From Methylophaga sp. (GTDB taxonomy: Bacteria > Pseudomonadota > Gammaproteobacteria > Nitrosococcales > Methylophagaceae), in contig NZ_JAUSCC010000115.1 in NCBI RefSeq assembly GCF_030651745.1, positions 18,265-82,264 of the forward strand: 64,000 bases of DNA. Reading direction: 5' to 3'. Positions 44,881-53,957 of this stretch are shown piece by piece. The notes under the pieces are model-generated. The model was given only the letters and a program-made list of their open reading frames with translations, searched no databases and had not been told where the DNA came from. A program made the position numbers and the translations under genes. Every line of letters starts with the position of its first letter. The first letter of the stretch is position 1.

Positions 44881-46044
44881 ATGAAAAGGTCGCACCAGGC
44901 GGTGTTTCTTATTACTGTGGTAATGATAGCGATCACTGCAATCATATCCGCCGCTAATACCGCTAGCACACCATCAGAAAACATGGCTGTGACAGTCGCC
45001 ACACCTTCGCTGTCAGTTAACGTAATTTCACCTCAACCGGCTCTGCTTTCATTGTCCATAACGGCCAATGGCAATATTGCTGCCTGGCAAGAAGCCAGTC
45101 TTGGCAATGAAACCAATGGTTTAAAGCTGGTGGACGTTAAGGTGAATGTCGGGGATATAGTTCAGCGTGGTCAACTGCTGGCGACTTTTGACGCCAGCAC
45201 AGCAAAGGTTGAACTGGCACAAAGTCAGGCTACAGTCGCGGAAGCAGAAGCGGTTCTGACTGAAACCATAGACAACGTAAAGCGTGCTATTGAATTACAA
45301 ACCACCGGAGCGCTGTCAGCACAACAAATTCAACAATACCGTACAGCTGAAAAAACAGCACAAGCCAGACTTCAATCTGCACAAGCCAATTTGGATAGCC
45401 AGCAATTACGGCTTGAGAAAACTCAGGTTATGGCACCGGACGATGGCATTATCTCGGCCAGAAATGCCACCGTCGGCGCTGTCCCACCGGTAGGCGAAGA
45501 ACTGTTTCGTCTGATCAGAGGCAGTCGGCTTGAATGGCGGGCAGAGATATCCGCTGAAGACCTGCCAAAACTTCAATCGGGTCAGCGGGTATACGTCACG
45601 CCAGTAGGTGGTGAAACCATCAGTGGGACTCTGCGAATAGTGTCGCCTGTCGTGGATACACAAACCCGCAATGGGTTGGCCTATATCGATCTCCCAACTG
45701 ATAACACTATCCGCGCCGGCACCTTTGCCCGCGGCCAGTTCGAAATGGGTGCTACAGAGGTATTAACACTGCCACAAAGTGCCGTGCAGTTACGCGATGG
45801 TTTTAGCTATGTGCTACGGGTAGGTCCCGATTCCAGAGTGATACAAACCAAAGTCAGCATTGGGCGGCGAACAGCAGATTTAGTCGAAATCATCAGTGGT
45901 ATTACTCCTGCCGATCGGGTGGTGGCAAGCGGCGGTGCTTTCCTGGGCGATGGTGATCTGGTGCGGGTTATTGAAACACTGCCAGCTGGCATATCCAAAG
46001 CACAGATATCAGATCCTGACACTCAGCCAGAAATCCTTAAGTAA
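44881..46044 (+). CDS. RND efflux membrane-fusion (adaptor) protein
   Basis: 387 residues from the ATG at 44881 (AAGGAA 8 bases upstream); an ATG at 44848 overlapping the channel gene would add 11 residues. A signal anchor (VFLITVVMIAITAIISAA) is followed by the lipoyl half-motif VDVKVNVGDIVQRGQLLATF, a helical hairpin and TQVMAPDDGIISARNAT, then barrel domains. Connects the inner-membrane pump to the NodT channel in the periplasm. Confidence 0.92.
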   Translation: MKRSHQAVFLITVVMIAITAIISAANTASTPSENMAVTVATPSLSVNVISPQPALLSLSITANGNIAAWQEASLGNETNGLKLVDVKVNVGDIVQRGQLLATFDASTAKVELAQSQATVAEAEAVLTETIDNVKRAIELQTTGALSAQQIQQYRTAEKTAQARLQSAQANLDSQQLRLEKTQVMAPDDGIISARNATVGAVPPVGEELFRLIRGSRLEWRAEISAEDLPKLQSGQRVYVTPVGGETISGTLRIVSPVVDTQTRNGLAYIDLPTDNTIRAGTFARGQFEMGATEVLTLPQSAVQLRDGFSYVLRVGPDSRVIQTKVSIGRRTADLVEIISGITPADRVVASGGAFLGDGDLVRVIETLPAGISKAQISDPDTQPEILK

Positions 46045-46058
46045 GCAGGAACATAACA

Positions 46059-49000
46059 ATGAATCTCAATATCTCTAGTTGGGCTATTCGCAACCCTATT
46101 CCATCTATCCTGCTATTTATTCTGCTGACGTTTGCTGGCATTTTGGGTTTTAAGGCAATGAAAGTTCAGGATTTACCAGATCTGGACTTACCCACTGTTA
46201 CGGTAAGTCTCTCGTTGCCAGGAGCATCCCCATCTCAACTTGAAACCGATGTGGTACGCAAAATAGAAAGTTCACTGGCCACTGTGCAGGGTGTTAAACA
46301 TATTTACAGCAGCCTGACGGATGGTGAGGCCACCATTTCAGTGGAGTTCAGGCTGGAAAGACCAGTGCAGGTAGCACTTGATGATGTACGCGATGCGGTA
46401 TCACGTATTCGTGCTGATTTACCGTCTGATTTACGCGACCCGGTCATTAAAAAAGAGGAATTGTCCGGCTCACCTATTCTGACTTACACCCTGATATCGC
46501 CACGTATGGATGACGAAGCTTTGTCCTGGTTTGTTGACAATGACGTTAGTAAAGCACTGCTTGCGGTAAAGGGGGTCGGTGCTATTAACCGTGTAGGTGG
46601 TGTTGACCGTGAAATTCGAGTTGAGCTGGATTTTGCCAAACTACTGGCATTCAACACTACCGCGGCTGATATTTCACGCCAGTTGCGGCTGGTGCAGCAA
46701 GAAGCAGCTGGTGGTCGCGCTTTGTTTGGTGGCATGGAGCAACCAGTGCGGACTATCGCTACTGTGCAATCGGCCTCAGAGTTTGCCAACATGCAAATCA
46801 CTTTGAGTGATGGTCGCCACCTCCGTCTCGATCAAATAGCAACGGTGTCTGACACTGTGTCAGAACAACGTGCTGCGGCATTTCTCAATGGGCAGTCGGT
46901 CGTGGGTTTTGAAATAACCCGTGCCATAGGCTACGGTGAAATTGAAGTTGCAGAAGCAGTGCGTGCGGCACTACAGCAGTTAACGATCCAACATTCGGAT
47001 ATCAGCATAACGGAAGTATTTAACCTTATTGATCCGGTAGCAGAGAATTATGATGGTTCAATTCAGCTGCTGTATGAGGGCGCTCTGCTGGCCGTGCTGG
47101 TAGTGTTTTTGTTTCTAAGAGACTGGCGTGCAACCTTTATTTCTGCGGTGGCACTGCCACTTTCTATTATCCCCACCTTCGTTGTAATACATCTGCTGGG
47201 CTTTTCGCTGAATATGGTCACGTTATTATCGCTGTCGCTGGTGATTGGCGTACTGGTGGATGATGCTATTGTTGAAATAGAAAATATCGAGCGCCATCTG
47301 CTGATGGGCAAAACACCTTATCAGGCAGCTATGGATGCGGCTGATGAAATTGGTTTGGCGGTAGTTGCCACCACGTTTACTCTGATAGCAGTCTTCCTGC
47401 CTACCGCCTTTATGAGCGGCATAGTAGGCAAATTCTTTGTACAGTTTGGCTGGACAGCGGCGATTGCCGTACTGTTTTCACTACTGGTTGCCCGTATGCT
47501 TACCCCGATGATGGCAGCCTATTTGCTGCGTTCACCAGAAAAACTGGTTAAACCGGAACCTGGCTGGATACGTTATTACCTTAATGTGGTGAGCTGGTGT
47601 TTACACCACAAAGGCATCACCATTAGCGCCGCAGCCATATTCTTTGCAGGCGGGATTATGCTGGCCATGGCACTACCCGGCGACTTTATTCCAGCAAACG
47701 ATGATCAACAAACTCAGGTTACCCTGACACTGCAACCCGGCAGTAAGCTGGAAGAAAGTGTGGCTTTAGCAGAACAGGCTCGCAAAATGCTGCAGCAGAA
47801 CCAGCATGTAAAACAGGTTTACACTGCTATTGGCAGTGGCAGCTCTGGCGAGTCGGATGAACCGGGTGGCACAGCTACAAATGTTCGTACCGCAGTGCTT
47901 ACCCTGACGTTAACCCATCGCAAAGCACGCCCGGAGTTAACCAAACAACAGATTGAACAGCAATTACGTGAAATGCTGAGTGCCTTACCAGGCGCAAGAA
48001 TTAAAGTGGGTATGGGCGGTTCAAGCGAAAACTACAAGCTAGTACTAGCGGGCGAAGACAGCCGCATTTTGCAGCAATATGCCCTTCAGGTTGAACGCGA
48101 ACTACGTACTATCCCGGGCATTGGTGCTGTTACCTCAAGTGCCAGTCTGGTCAGGCCAGAATTAATTATAAAGCCAGATTTTGCCCGCGCTGCCGATCTC
48201 GGCGTTACCTCATCAGCCATTGCCGATACGCTACGTGTTGCCACCACAGGCGACTATGATGAGGATCTCCCTAAACTGAATTTAAGTGAACGCCAGGTTC
48301 CAGTAGTGGTGCGCCTGAGCGATATCACCCGCGAAGATTTTGAGACATTCAAACGTTTACCGGTACCTGGTGCACGCGGGCCAGTAGCATTGGAAAATGT
48401 TGCCAGTTTGGAAATAGGCAGTGGCCCGGCAGAAATAGCCAGGTTTGATCGAATGCGTAATATCAATTTCGACATTGAGCTGAACAACCAGCCCTTGGGT
48501 GTCGTTGAGCAAGCTGTAATGGCATTACCGAGTCTGCAAACACTGCCACCCGGCGTTTCCCAAACAACTTTGGGTGATGCCGAGATGATGGGCGAGTTAG
48601 CTATCGGCTTCGCAATAGCAATGCTCACCGGTGTTATCTGTATTTATATGGTGCTGGTATTGCTGCTGAAAGATTTTATCCAGCCGGTCACTATTCTTAC
48701 CGCGCTTGTTTTATCTGTTCCCGGTGCTTTTCTGGCACTGTTTCTGACCAACTCAACGCTGTCGTTACCTGCAATGATCGGTTTGATCATGTTGATGGGA
48801 ATAGCGACCAAAAACTCTATCTTGCTAATCGACTACATCATTATCGCCCGTCGAGATCACCATTTGAATCACTGGGATGCCATCATCGACGCCTGTCGTA
48901 AACGGGCCAGACCGATTGTCATGACAACGGTTGCCATGGGGGCAGGCATGATGCCAATAGCGCTGGGGATGGGTGGAGATCCAACCTTCCGAGCACCAAT

Positions 49001-49157
49001 GGCCATCGTTGTCATAGGAGGCTTGCTCACCTCGACATTTCTTAGTCTGCTGGTAATACCCGTGGTATATAGCTGTGTGGATGCTGCCGTGCAATACATG
49101 AAACAGAGTTTACGCCGAGAGTCTGTTATTAAACCTGTAAACAAATCAAGCTACTAA
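46059..49157 (+). CDS. RND-family efflux permease, second system
   Basis: 1032 residues with 12 membrane helices and two periplasmic porter regions. The helix 4 proton-relay pair is intact (GVLVDDAIVEIENIE, equivalent to AcrB Asp407-Asp408). Opening SWAIRNPIPSILLFILLTFA and GASPSQLETDVVRKIESSL are typical of HAE-type pumps. AGGA ribosome site. Last gene of the channel-adaptor-pump operon, so this system is complete, unlike the TetR-controlled one at 25440-29580. Substrate unknown; likely toxic organics or drugs. Confidence 0.93.
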   Translation: MNLNISSWAIRNPIPSILLFILLTFAGILGFKAMKVQDLPDLDLPTVTVSLSLPGASPSQLETDVVRKIESSLATVQGVKHIYSSLTDGEATISVEFRLERPVQVALDDVRDAVSRIRADLPSDLRDPVIKKEELSGSPILTYTLISPRMDDEALSWFVDNDVSKALLAVKGVGAINRVGGVDREIRVELDFAKLLAFNTTAADISRQLRLVQQEAAGGRALFGGMEQPVRTIATVQSASEFANMQITLSDGRHLRLDQIATVSDTVSEQRAAAFLNGQSVVGFEITRAIGYGEIEVAEAVRAALQQLTIQHSDISITEVFNLIDPVAENYDGSIQLLYEGALLAVLVVFLFLRDWRATFISAVALPLSIIPTFVVIHLLGFSLNMVTLLSLSLVIGVLVDDAIVEIENIERHLLMGKTPYQAAMDAADEIGLAVVATTFTLIAVFLPTAFMSGIVGKFFVQFGWTAAIAVLFSLLVARMLTPMMAAYLLRSPEKLVKPEPGWIRYYLNVVSWCLHHKGITISAAAIFFAGGIMLAMALPGDFIPANDDQQTQVTLTLQPGSKLEESVALAEQARKMLQQNQHVKQVYTAIGSGSSGESDEPGGTATNVRTAVLTLTLTHRKARPELTKQQIEQQLREMLSALPGARIKVGMGGSSENYKLVLAGEDSRILQQYALQVERELRTIPGIGAVTSSASLVRPELIIKPDFARAADLGVTSSAIADTLRVATTGDYDEDLPKLNLSERQVPVVVRLSDITREDFETFKRLPVPGARGPVALENVASLEIGSGPAEIARFDRMRNINFDIELNNQPLGVVEQAVMALPSLQTLPPGVSQTTLGDAEMMGELAIGFAIAMLTGVICIYMVLVLLLKDFIQPVTILTALVLSVPGAFLALFLTNSTLSLPAMIGLIMLMGIATKNSILLIDYIIIARRDHHLNHWDAIIDACRKRARPIVMTTVAMGAGMMPIALGMGGDPTFRAPMAIVVIGGLLTSTFLSLLVIPVVYSCVDAAVQYMKQSLRRESVIKPVNKSSY

Positions 49158-49216
49158 CGCCTGTTCACCAGTTGTATGAAAACTCAATGAGAAGCAGTCA
49201 ATTTAATTGCAATTTG

Positions 49217-49996
49217 TTAAATATGTTCTTCATCCCGAAGCGTAAGTACTTCATAGCCGCCGGCTGTGACCGCGATGGTGTGTTCCCATTGAGCAGATAA
49301 TTTCTTATCAGCCGTAACAACCGTCCACCCATCTTTTTTGGTTTTCACTTTTGCCTTTCCCTGATTAATCATCGGCTCGATAGTGAACGTCATGCCTTCT
49401 TGCAAAACCAGACCTTGTCCGGGCCGTCCATAGTGCAAAACTGCTGGTTCTTCGTGCATTTCCCGGCCGATGCCATGGCCGCAGTATTCACGAACAACAG
49501 AATATCCATGTTTTTCGGCATATTGCTGAATCGCGTGACCAATATCGCCTAGAGTTGCTCCCGGTTTCACAGCCCGTATTCCCTCCCACATTGCTTCATA
49601 AGTTTTCTCAACCAAACGCTTAGCAAGCGGCGTGACATCACCCATCATGTACATTTTGCTGGAATCGGCAATAAAGCCCCCCTTCTCCAGCGTGATATCC
49701 ACATTCACGATATCGCCCGATTTCAGCTTTTGATTGTCAGAGGGAACACCATGGCAAACCACATGATTGATGGAAGTATTAAGCACGAACTGGTAACCAT
49801 ATTGTCCTTTACTCGCTGGACGAGCGCCCAGTTGGTCAACAATAAACCGCTCAGCCAGATTGTTGATATCCATAGTCGTGATACCAACTTTCACGTGATT
49901 ATCGAGATAACGGAACACCGAGGCGAGTAACTTTCCGGCTTCACGCATCACAGCCAATTCATCTGTATTTTTCAGCTTGATATTAGCCACCGACAA
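49217..49996 (-). CDS. map: Type I methionine aminopeptidase
   Basis: 259 residues. The metal and substrate residues are in place: NHVVCHGVPSD, GDIVNVDITLEKGGFIADSSKMY (two Asp), CGHGIGREMHEEP (His) and MTFTIEPMI plus the C-terminal WEHTIAVT (Glu residues). Removes N-terminal methionine from nascent proteins. Start is TTG at 49996 or GTG at 49990, both within the ParD-like gene end. Main-copy map genes are usually next to rpsB; this one follows a ParD-like gene, so it may be a second, specialised copy. Confidence 0.92.
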   Translation of the reverse strand: MSVANIKLKNTDELAVMREAGKLLASVFRYLDNHVKVGITTMDINNLAERFIVDQLGARPASKGQYGYQFVLNTSINHVVCHGVPSDNQKLKSGDIVNVDITLEKGGFIADSSKMYMMGDVTPLAKRLVEKTYEAMWEGIRAVKPGATLGDIGHAIQQYAEKHGYSVVREYCGHGIGREMHEEPAVLHYGRPGQGLVLQEGMTFTIEPMINQGKAKVKTKKDGWTVVTADKKLSAQWEHTIAVTAGGYEVLTLRDEEHI

Positions 49997-50189
49997 TCTG
50001 CTTTATATCGACATCGGCTTGCTTCATTTGGGCACTGATAATTTCGGAAAAAGACAGGGTCGGATTTGCTTCCGCCAGCATGCCTATTTTTATCCAATAT
50101 TCAGCCTGAGCATTGATGGAGCGCACCATAACCGAACTGGATTTTCGGATTTCTTCGTGCAGTTCATCATTTATTTTAACGATACCCAT
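49983..50189 (-). CDS. ParD-like protein
   Basis: 68 residues of the ParD-like family: MGIVKINDELHEEIRKSSSV (ribbon of a ribbon-helix-helix), then RSINAQAEYWIKIGMLAEANP. True ParD antitoxins pair with ParE toxins; here no ParE gene exists and the downstream partner is map, overlapping by 14 bases. AGGA ribosome site. It may autoregulate the operon as a DNA-binding protein. Confidence 0.8.
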   Translation of the reverse strand: MGIVKINDELHEEIRKSSSVMVRSINAQAEYWIKIGMLAEANPTLSFSEIISAQMKQADVDIKQIVGG

Positions 50190-50273
50190 AACAGATCCTA
50201 ATATACGAAACGTATACAGATCATATATTTCTGCTATGAATGCGGCAAGTGATTGTTTTGAGCAAAATTGAGT

Positions 50274-51158
50274 TTATGTATCGTTCCAATTGGAAAAATG
50301 TAAGATGAGAAAATCTATAGCCAAGCGAGCACGAAGTGGCTGAAAATGGCGGTTTTTGTAGACGATCCAGCTACTTGCACCTTTACCCCAAAATGGTTCA
50401 AGTATGCCGACCAATTTGTTATTTTTTATACCATCATTAAATGTACTTTTCGGCATATAAGCCACGCCCAGACCTTGTTCACATGCATTGGCAACCACAT
50501 TGGCATTGTTGCTACGCCAACGTCCTTTTACCCGGATACTCTTCTGATTCCCATCAATATTAAATAACCAGTGATCATTATTGGAAATGATGCAGCTGTG
50601 GCTTTTTAACTGGTTGGGATGTGTCGGAGTTCCATATTGCTTTAAATATTCAGGGCTTGCGGCGGCCATCATCGGACGGCTTATTAATTTACGAGCAATC
50701 AGGCTGGAGTCGGCTAACTCACCATAACGCACGGCAAAATCAACTTCGTCTTCTACAAAGTTCACCATTCGGCTATTAAAGTCTATTTCAACCGTCAATT
50801 GTGGATGTTGTTGGGCAAATTCCATTAAAGCCGGTGCGACAAAATGTTCTGCAAATCCTCCGGCGGCACTGACTCTCAATGTGCCTTTCAGCTGCAACTG
50901 TTGTTGATTTACCTGTTCATTTGCCTGCTGTAAACCAATCACCAGCTCTTTGCATTGATGATAATAAGCCGTGCCATTTTCCGTTAAATTTACCTGACGA
51001 GTTGAGCGCGCCAACAAAGCACATCCCAGTCGCTCTTCAAGTCTGGCCACTTGCCGACTGATATGACTGGTGCTGTATCCAAGTTGTTTGGCAGCAGCTG
51101 AGAATCCCCGAGATTCAGCGACCGCGACAAATTCAATGATTCCTTCAAAGCTTTCCAT
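50274..51158 (-). CDS. LysR-family regulator of the PfpI gene
   Basis: 294 residues. DNA-binding start ESFEGIIEFVAVAESRGFSA with GYSTSHISRQVARLEERLG, then an effector domain (about 88-290) of the CrgA/AaeR-like group (VSAAGGFAEHFVAPALMEF). Divergent from the DJ-1/PfpI gene; a 14-base palindrome (51173-51186) sits just before its ATG and probably is its own and the partner's operator. Confidence 0.92.
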   Translation of the reverse strand: MESFEGIIEFVAVAESRGFSAAAKQLGYSTSHISRQVARLEERLGCALLARSTRQVNLTENGTAYYHQCKELVIGLQQANEQVNQQQLQLKGTLRVSAAGGFAEHFVAPALMEFAQQHPQLTVEIDFNSRMVNFVEDEVDFAVRYGELADSSLIARKLISRPMMAAASPEYLKQYGTPTHPNQLKSHSCIISNNDHWLFNIDGNQKSIRVKGRWRSNNANVVANACEQGLGVAYMPKSTFNDGIKNNKLVGILEPFWGKGASSWIVYKNRHFQPLRARLAIDFLILHFSNWNDT

Positions 51159-51172
51159 GTCAGACCCTATTG

Positions 51173-51186
51173 TTGCTATATAGCAA
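51173..51186. promoter_or_regulatory. LysR operator candidate
   Basis: TTGCTATATAGCAA is a perfect 14-base palindrome within CTATTG...CAATAG context, 15 bases before the LysR ATG and 108 bases before the PfpI gene. It contains the T-N11-A arrangement of LysR boxes. Confidence 0.6.
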
Positions 51187-51293
51187 TAGTGTTTAACAAA
51201 AATAGTGGATTATCAACCACCGAGAAATATTTTAAAGTGACTCCCGTAGTAAGCCATTAGAACTATCCATTTAAATATTAAAGAGGAAAAGTC

Positions 51294-51968
51294 ATGAAAA
51301 AAATATTAATACCCGTAACTAACCACGCCACTCTTGGAGACACAGATCAGGCGAATGGAACTTACGCACCTGAATTAACACATGCTATCCATGTATTTAT
51401 GGAACATGGCGTTGATTATGATATTGCCTCTATTAAAGGTGGCAAGGCACCGATTTATGGCACCGACATTGAAGGTGATGAGGTGAATAACAGCGTGTTG
51501 GGCAATGAAGATTTTCAGAACCGTATTAACAACACTATCCCCGTTTCTCAACTGAACAATGCAGATTACGATGCCATTTTTTATCCAGGTGGCTTTGGTC
51601 TGTTATCAGATTTAAATACGGATGAAAATTTTGCCAAGCTGGCTGCAACCCATTATGAAAATGGTGGGATCCTTGGTGCAGTTTGCCATGGCCCTGCTGG
51701 CCTTTTGCCAATTAAATTATCATCAGGTGAGTCATTGCTTGCCAGTAAATCTGTAACGGCATTTACTCGTGAAGAAGAAATTGATTACGGCACCATTGAT
51801 TCTATTCCCTTTCTTCTTGAAGAATCGTTGGCCAGAACTGCTGCAAAATTCAGCAAAGTAAAACCATGGCAAGTATTTGTGATTGAAGATGGTCGGGTTA
51901 TTACAGGTCAAAACCCGGCCAGTGCTCACGCAGTTGGCGAAGCCATTATTAAGCAACTTGGCGTGTGA
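51294..51968 (+). CDS. DJ-1/PfpI-family (type 1 glutamine amidotransferase-like) protein
   Basis: 224 residues. The nucleophile elbow with catalytic Cys is visible (GAVCHGPAGLL, about residue 127), with the upstream FYPGGFGLL and acidic residue region typical of Hsp31/HchA-like proteins. Members are glyoxalases, chaperones or detoxifiers of reactive carbonyls; the exact role is not determinable. AGAGGAAAAG ribosome site. Divergent LysR gene is the likely regulator. A strong terminator follows. Confidence 0.9.
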   Translation: MKKILIPVTNHATLGDTDQANGTYAPELTHAIHVFMEHGVDYDIASIKGGKAPIYGTDIEGDEVNNSVLGNEDFQNRINNTIPVSQLNNADYDAIFYPGGFGLLSDLNTDENFAKLAATHYENGGILGAVCHGPAGLLPIKLSSGESLLASKSVTAFTREEEIDYGTIDSIPFLLEESLARTAAKFSKVKPWQVFVIEDGRVITGQNPASAHAVGEAIIKQLGV

Positions 51969-52002
51969 TAAAACTTACCAAGCTGGATTTACCAAACGTA
52001 TA

Positions 52003-52036
52003 AAAACGAATGCGCCAAGGCGCATTCGTTTTATTT
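52003..52036. terminator. Bidirectional intrinsic terminator
   Basis: AACGAATGCG (52005-52014), loop CCAAGG, CGCATTCGTT (52021-52030), with A-run before and TTATTTAAT after. It ends the PfpI gene on the plus strand and the convergent lipoprotein gene on the minus strand. Confidence 0.9.
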
Positions 52037-52047
52037 AATCTTTTACC

Positions 52048-52596
52048 TTACTCAGCAAGTGAAATTTGGTTTTTAGTTATTTTTAGCTCAGACAGTTTTT
52101 CCAGAAGCATCTCGATATTCTTCTGTCCAGCGCCTTCGTTGGCTAAGCGAAGTCTTTTTACTGCAGCAAAAGCGTCATTCATTGTTGCCGTGTATGGTGC
52201 AATTATCGTTTCTTTAAAGACAACCGAATTATCCTGGGAATCAACCAGTGAATATTGAACATAAGTCGTCACTTCTAAATCGAAGCCCATAAAAGGCTGC
52301 TCAACACTTAACATATTGACAGTCAGTTTATATCGACCATTTTCAGATAATAATCCCTGGTCTGATAAGCTTTGTTTCACAGCCGATGAAAATGCTTCAC
52401 TGCTGATTTCAGATGTCCACAAAGGATTCGTTTCCTTACCACCTGTGACATCACCGACTTCAACACTTTGCTTTAACGCTTCAGAGTAGTTTTTTTGTGC
52501 TCCCTGATACGCCATATTTTCGACTTTAGCACCTGATGCACAACCTGATAAATACAACATGGCCGCCAATATCAACGTCATTTTTGCTAGTTTCAT
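52048..52596 (-). CDS. Uncharacterised lipoprotein
   Basis: 182 residues with a lipobox leader (LAAMLYLSGC, about residue 19). The mature part has an amphipathic helix (SEALKQSVEVGDV) and beta strands (GRYKLTVNMLSVEQPFMGF, then VTTYVQYSLVDSQDNSVVF). It looks like periplasmic lipoproteins that bind or stabilise envelope components, but no family is recognised with confidence. GGAAATAAA ribosome site. Monocistronic, sharing the terminator at 52003-52036. Confidence 0.75.
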   Translation of the reverse strand: MKLAKMTLILAAMLYLSGCASGAKVENMAYQGAQKNYSEALKQSVEVGDVTGGKETNPLWTSEISSEAFSSAVKQSLSDQGLLSENGRYKLTVNMLSVEQPFMGFDLEVTTYVQYSLVDSQDNSVVFKETIIAPYTATMNDAFAAVKRLRLANEGAGQKNIEMLLEKLSELKITKNQISLAE

Positions 52597-53073
52597 TTTA
52601 TTTCCATTCCGTTAGTTTTGATAAATACGTATTCATAACAGCTGAGGTATAAGCCTTATAAGCTCATAACCATCACTTCGCTGATCGCAGCCATGAAAAA
52701 AATATAAGCCCATGGAAGGTTTATATTTTTATTGCATTTAGCATTAAATAATAAAAGGTAATTAGCCCCAATTTTCTGCTGAAAATCGTTCAGATATCAA
52801 AGATATATCTATCAGGGAGAGGAGGTAGCACCAACACGGCATTGTGTTTTTAATGACGAGTGTTTCAAGCCTCATCCCTGCGGCCGCGGATAACAATAAC
52901 GAAATCGTTTAATCAACACAAATTCTTATAATTGGTTGATTAAAAGAACGTTTAAAAGGGCCATGAAGTTTTAAATCTTGTTGTAATTCACCTGAACTAA
53001 ATCAAGTTGACTGCCCCTTAATCTCTAACAATTGATGCCGGCTTGTGATTATATTTTCTGCCAAGCTGAAGGA
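52597..53073. other. Intergenic gap with two hairpins and a REP-like segment
   Basis: No gene in 477 bases. Structure seen: AAAAATATAA/TTATATTTTT (52698-52730), TTTAATCAAC/GTTGATTAAA (52908-52944, perfect 10-pair arms) and a segment at 52991-53020 related to the dispersed repeat (ACTAAATCA then CCCC). Promoter for the lipoprotein gene is expected around 52620-52680. Confidence 0.6.
52991..53020. repeat. Dispersed-repeat-like segment (degenerate copy)
   Basis: GAACTAAATCAAGTTGACTG followed by CCCCTTA resembles the right end of the copies at 34952 and 62783 (ACTAAATCA, TTGGCC/ GTCCCC). Only the right third is related. Confidence 0.45.
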
Positions 53074-53751
53074 TCACTTAAGCAGTGCATCCAACTCTTT
53101 TGTCAGTCGGGTGATTTCTGCGGTGGCATGACCAGTGCGCTCGGCCAGTTTTTTTACCTCTTCTGCCACAACAGCAAAACCTCGACCAGCGTCTCCGGCC
53201 CGAGCGGCTTCAATACTGGCATTCAGGCTAAGCAGGCGCAGGGTTTTCAACATATCCAAAATGGTGTGAGTTTGTTTGACGATGTCCGAGCTATGGCTTT
53301 CTACCCCTTCCATTCTGGATTGACGCTCCAGTTCCTGCATTTTCCGGGCTTGTATGGTGGTTACCACCCCTTCAAGAAACGCCACTTGGTTATTGTCGTC
53401 AAATACCGGCCCCCCCTTTTCATTCACCCAAATCGGTTCGCCCATTTTGCATTTTAAGCGGTAGTCAACATCCCAGTTCTTATGCTGTTCGATAGCCACC
53501 GCGACTGCATCATCGACAGCCTGGGCATCATCTTCGTGGATCAGGTTAACGTATGAAGTAAATTTATTGCCAATCAACTCTTGGTGTTTATATCCAGTCA
53601 GCTCCTGCACATTGCCGAACATGTTAAGCATTGTGTAGTCATTGTCCATGCGGCAACGATATAAAAATCCGGACATTCGACTGGAAATACTCTCAAAGAT
53701 GTTTTGGTCATCTACTGGAGTTTCTTTGGGAAAGGCATTAATGCTGCTCAT
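53074..53751 (-). CDS. Cytoplasmic PAS protein with chemoreceptor signalling tip
   Basis: 225 residues from the ATG at 53751 (an ATG at 53790 adds 13). Residues about 30-140 are a PAS_3-type domain ([47 protein letters not shown]). The C-terminal 60 residues are the MCP tip and descending helix ([34 protein letters not shown]). No membrane or HAMP segments and no ascending helix half. It could bind CheA/CheW arrays or be a regulator that borrowed the tip; role unknown. Confidence 0.82.
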   Translation of the reverse strand: MSSINAFPKETPVDDQNIFESISSRMSGFLYRCRMDNDYTMLNMFGNVQELTGYKHQELIGNKFTSYVNLIHEDDAQAVDDAVAVAIEQHKNWDVDYRLKCKMGEPIWVNEKGGPVFDDNNQVAFLEGVVTTIQARKMQELERQSRMEGVESHSSDIVKQTHTILDMLKTLRLLSLNASIEAARAGDAGRGFAVVAEEVKKLAERTGHATAEITRLTKELDALLK

Positions 53752-53957
53752 AGGATCTCTTCTATTAATAGAGGTTGATAACGCCCGCATAAAGCGTGCG
53801 AAGTATGAGCGTCGCCTTTGACGCGATTGTTGGTGTTTATTCTAGTATAGGCATCATCTAGTCAGCCACTGACCCGTTGATTTGTAGAACTTCACTGAGC
53901 ATTTTTTATCAAAAGCATCTCAGAGACAGGGTCAAAATCAAACTTTGCCTGTTTTTA

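Noticed and set aside
49983..50189. ParDE toxin-antitoxin system
   Set aside because: No ParE-like toxin gene is adjacent; the overlapping partner is methionine aminopeptidase.
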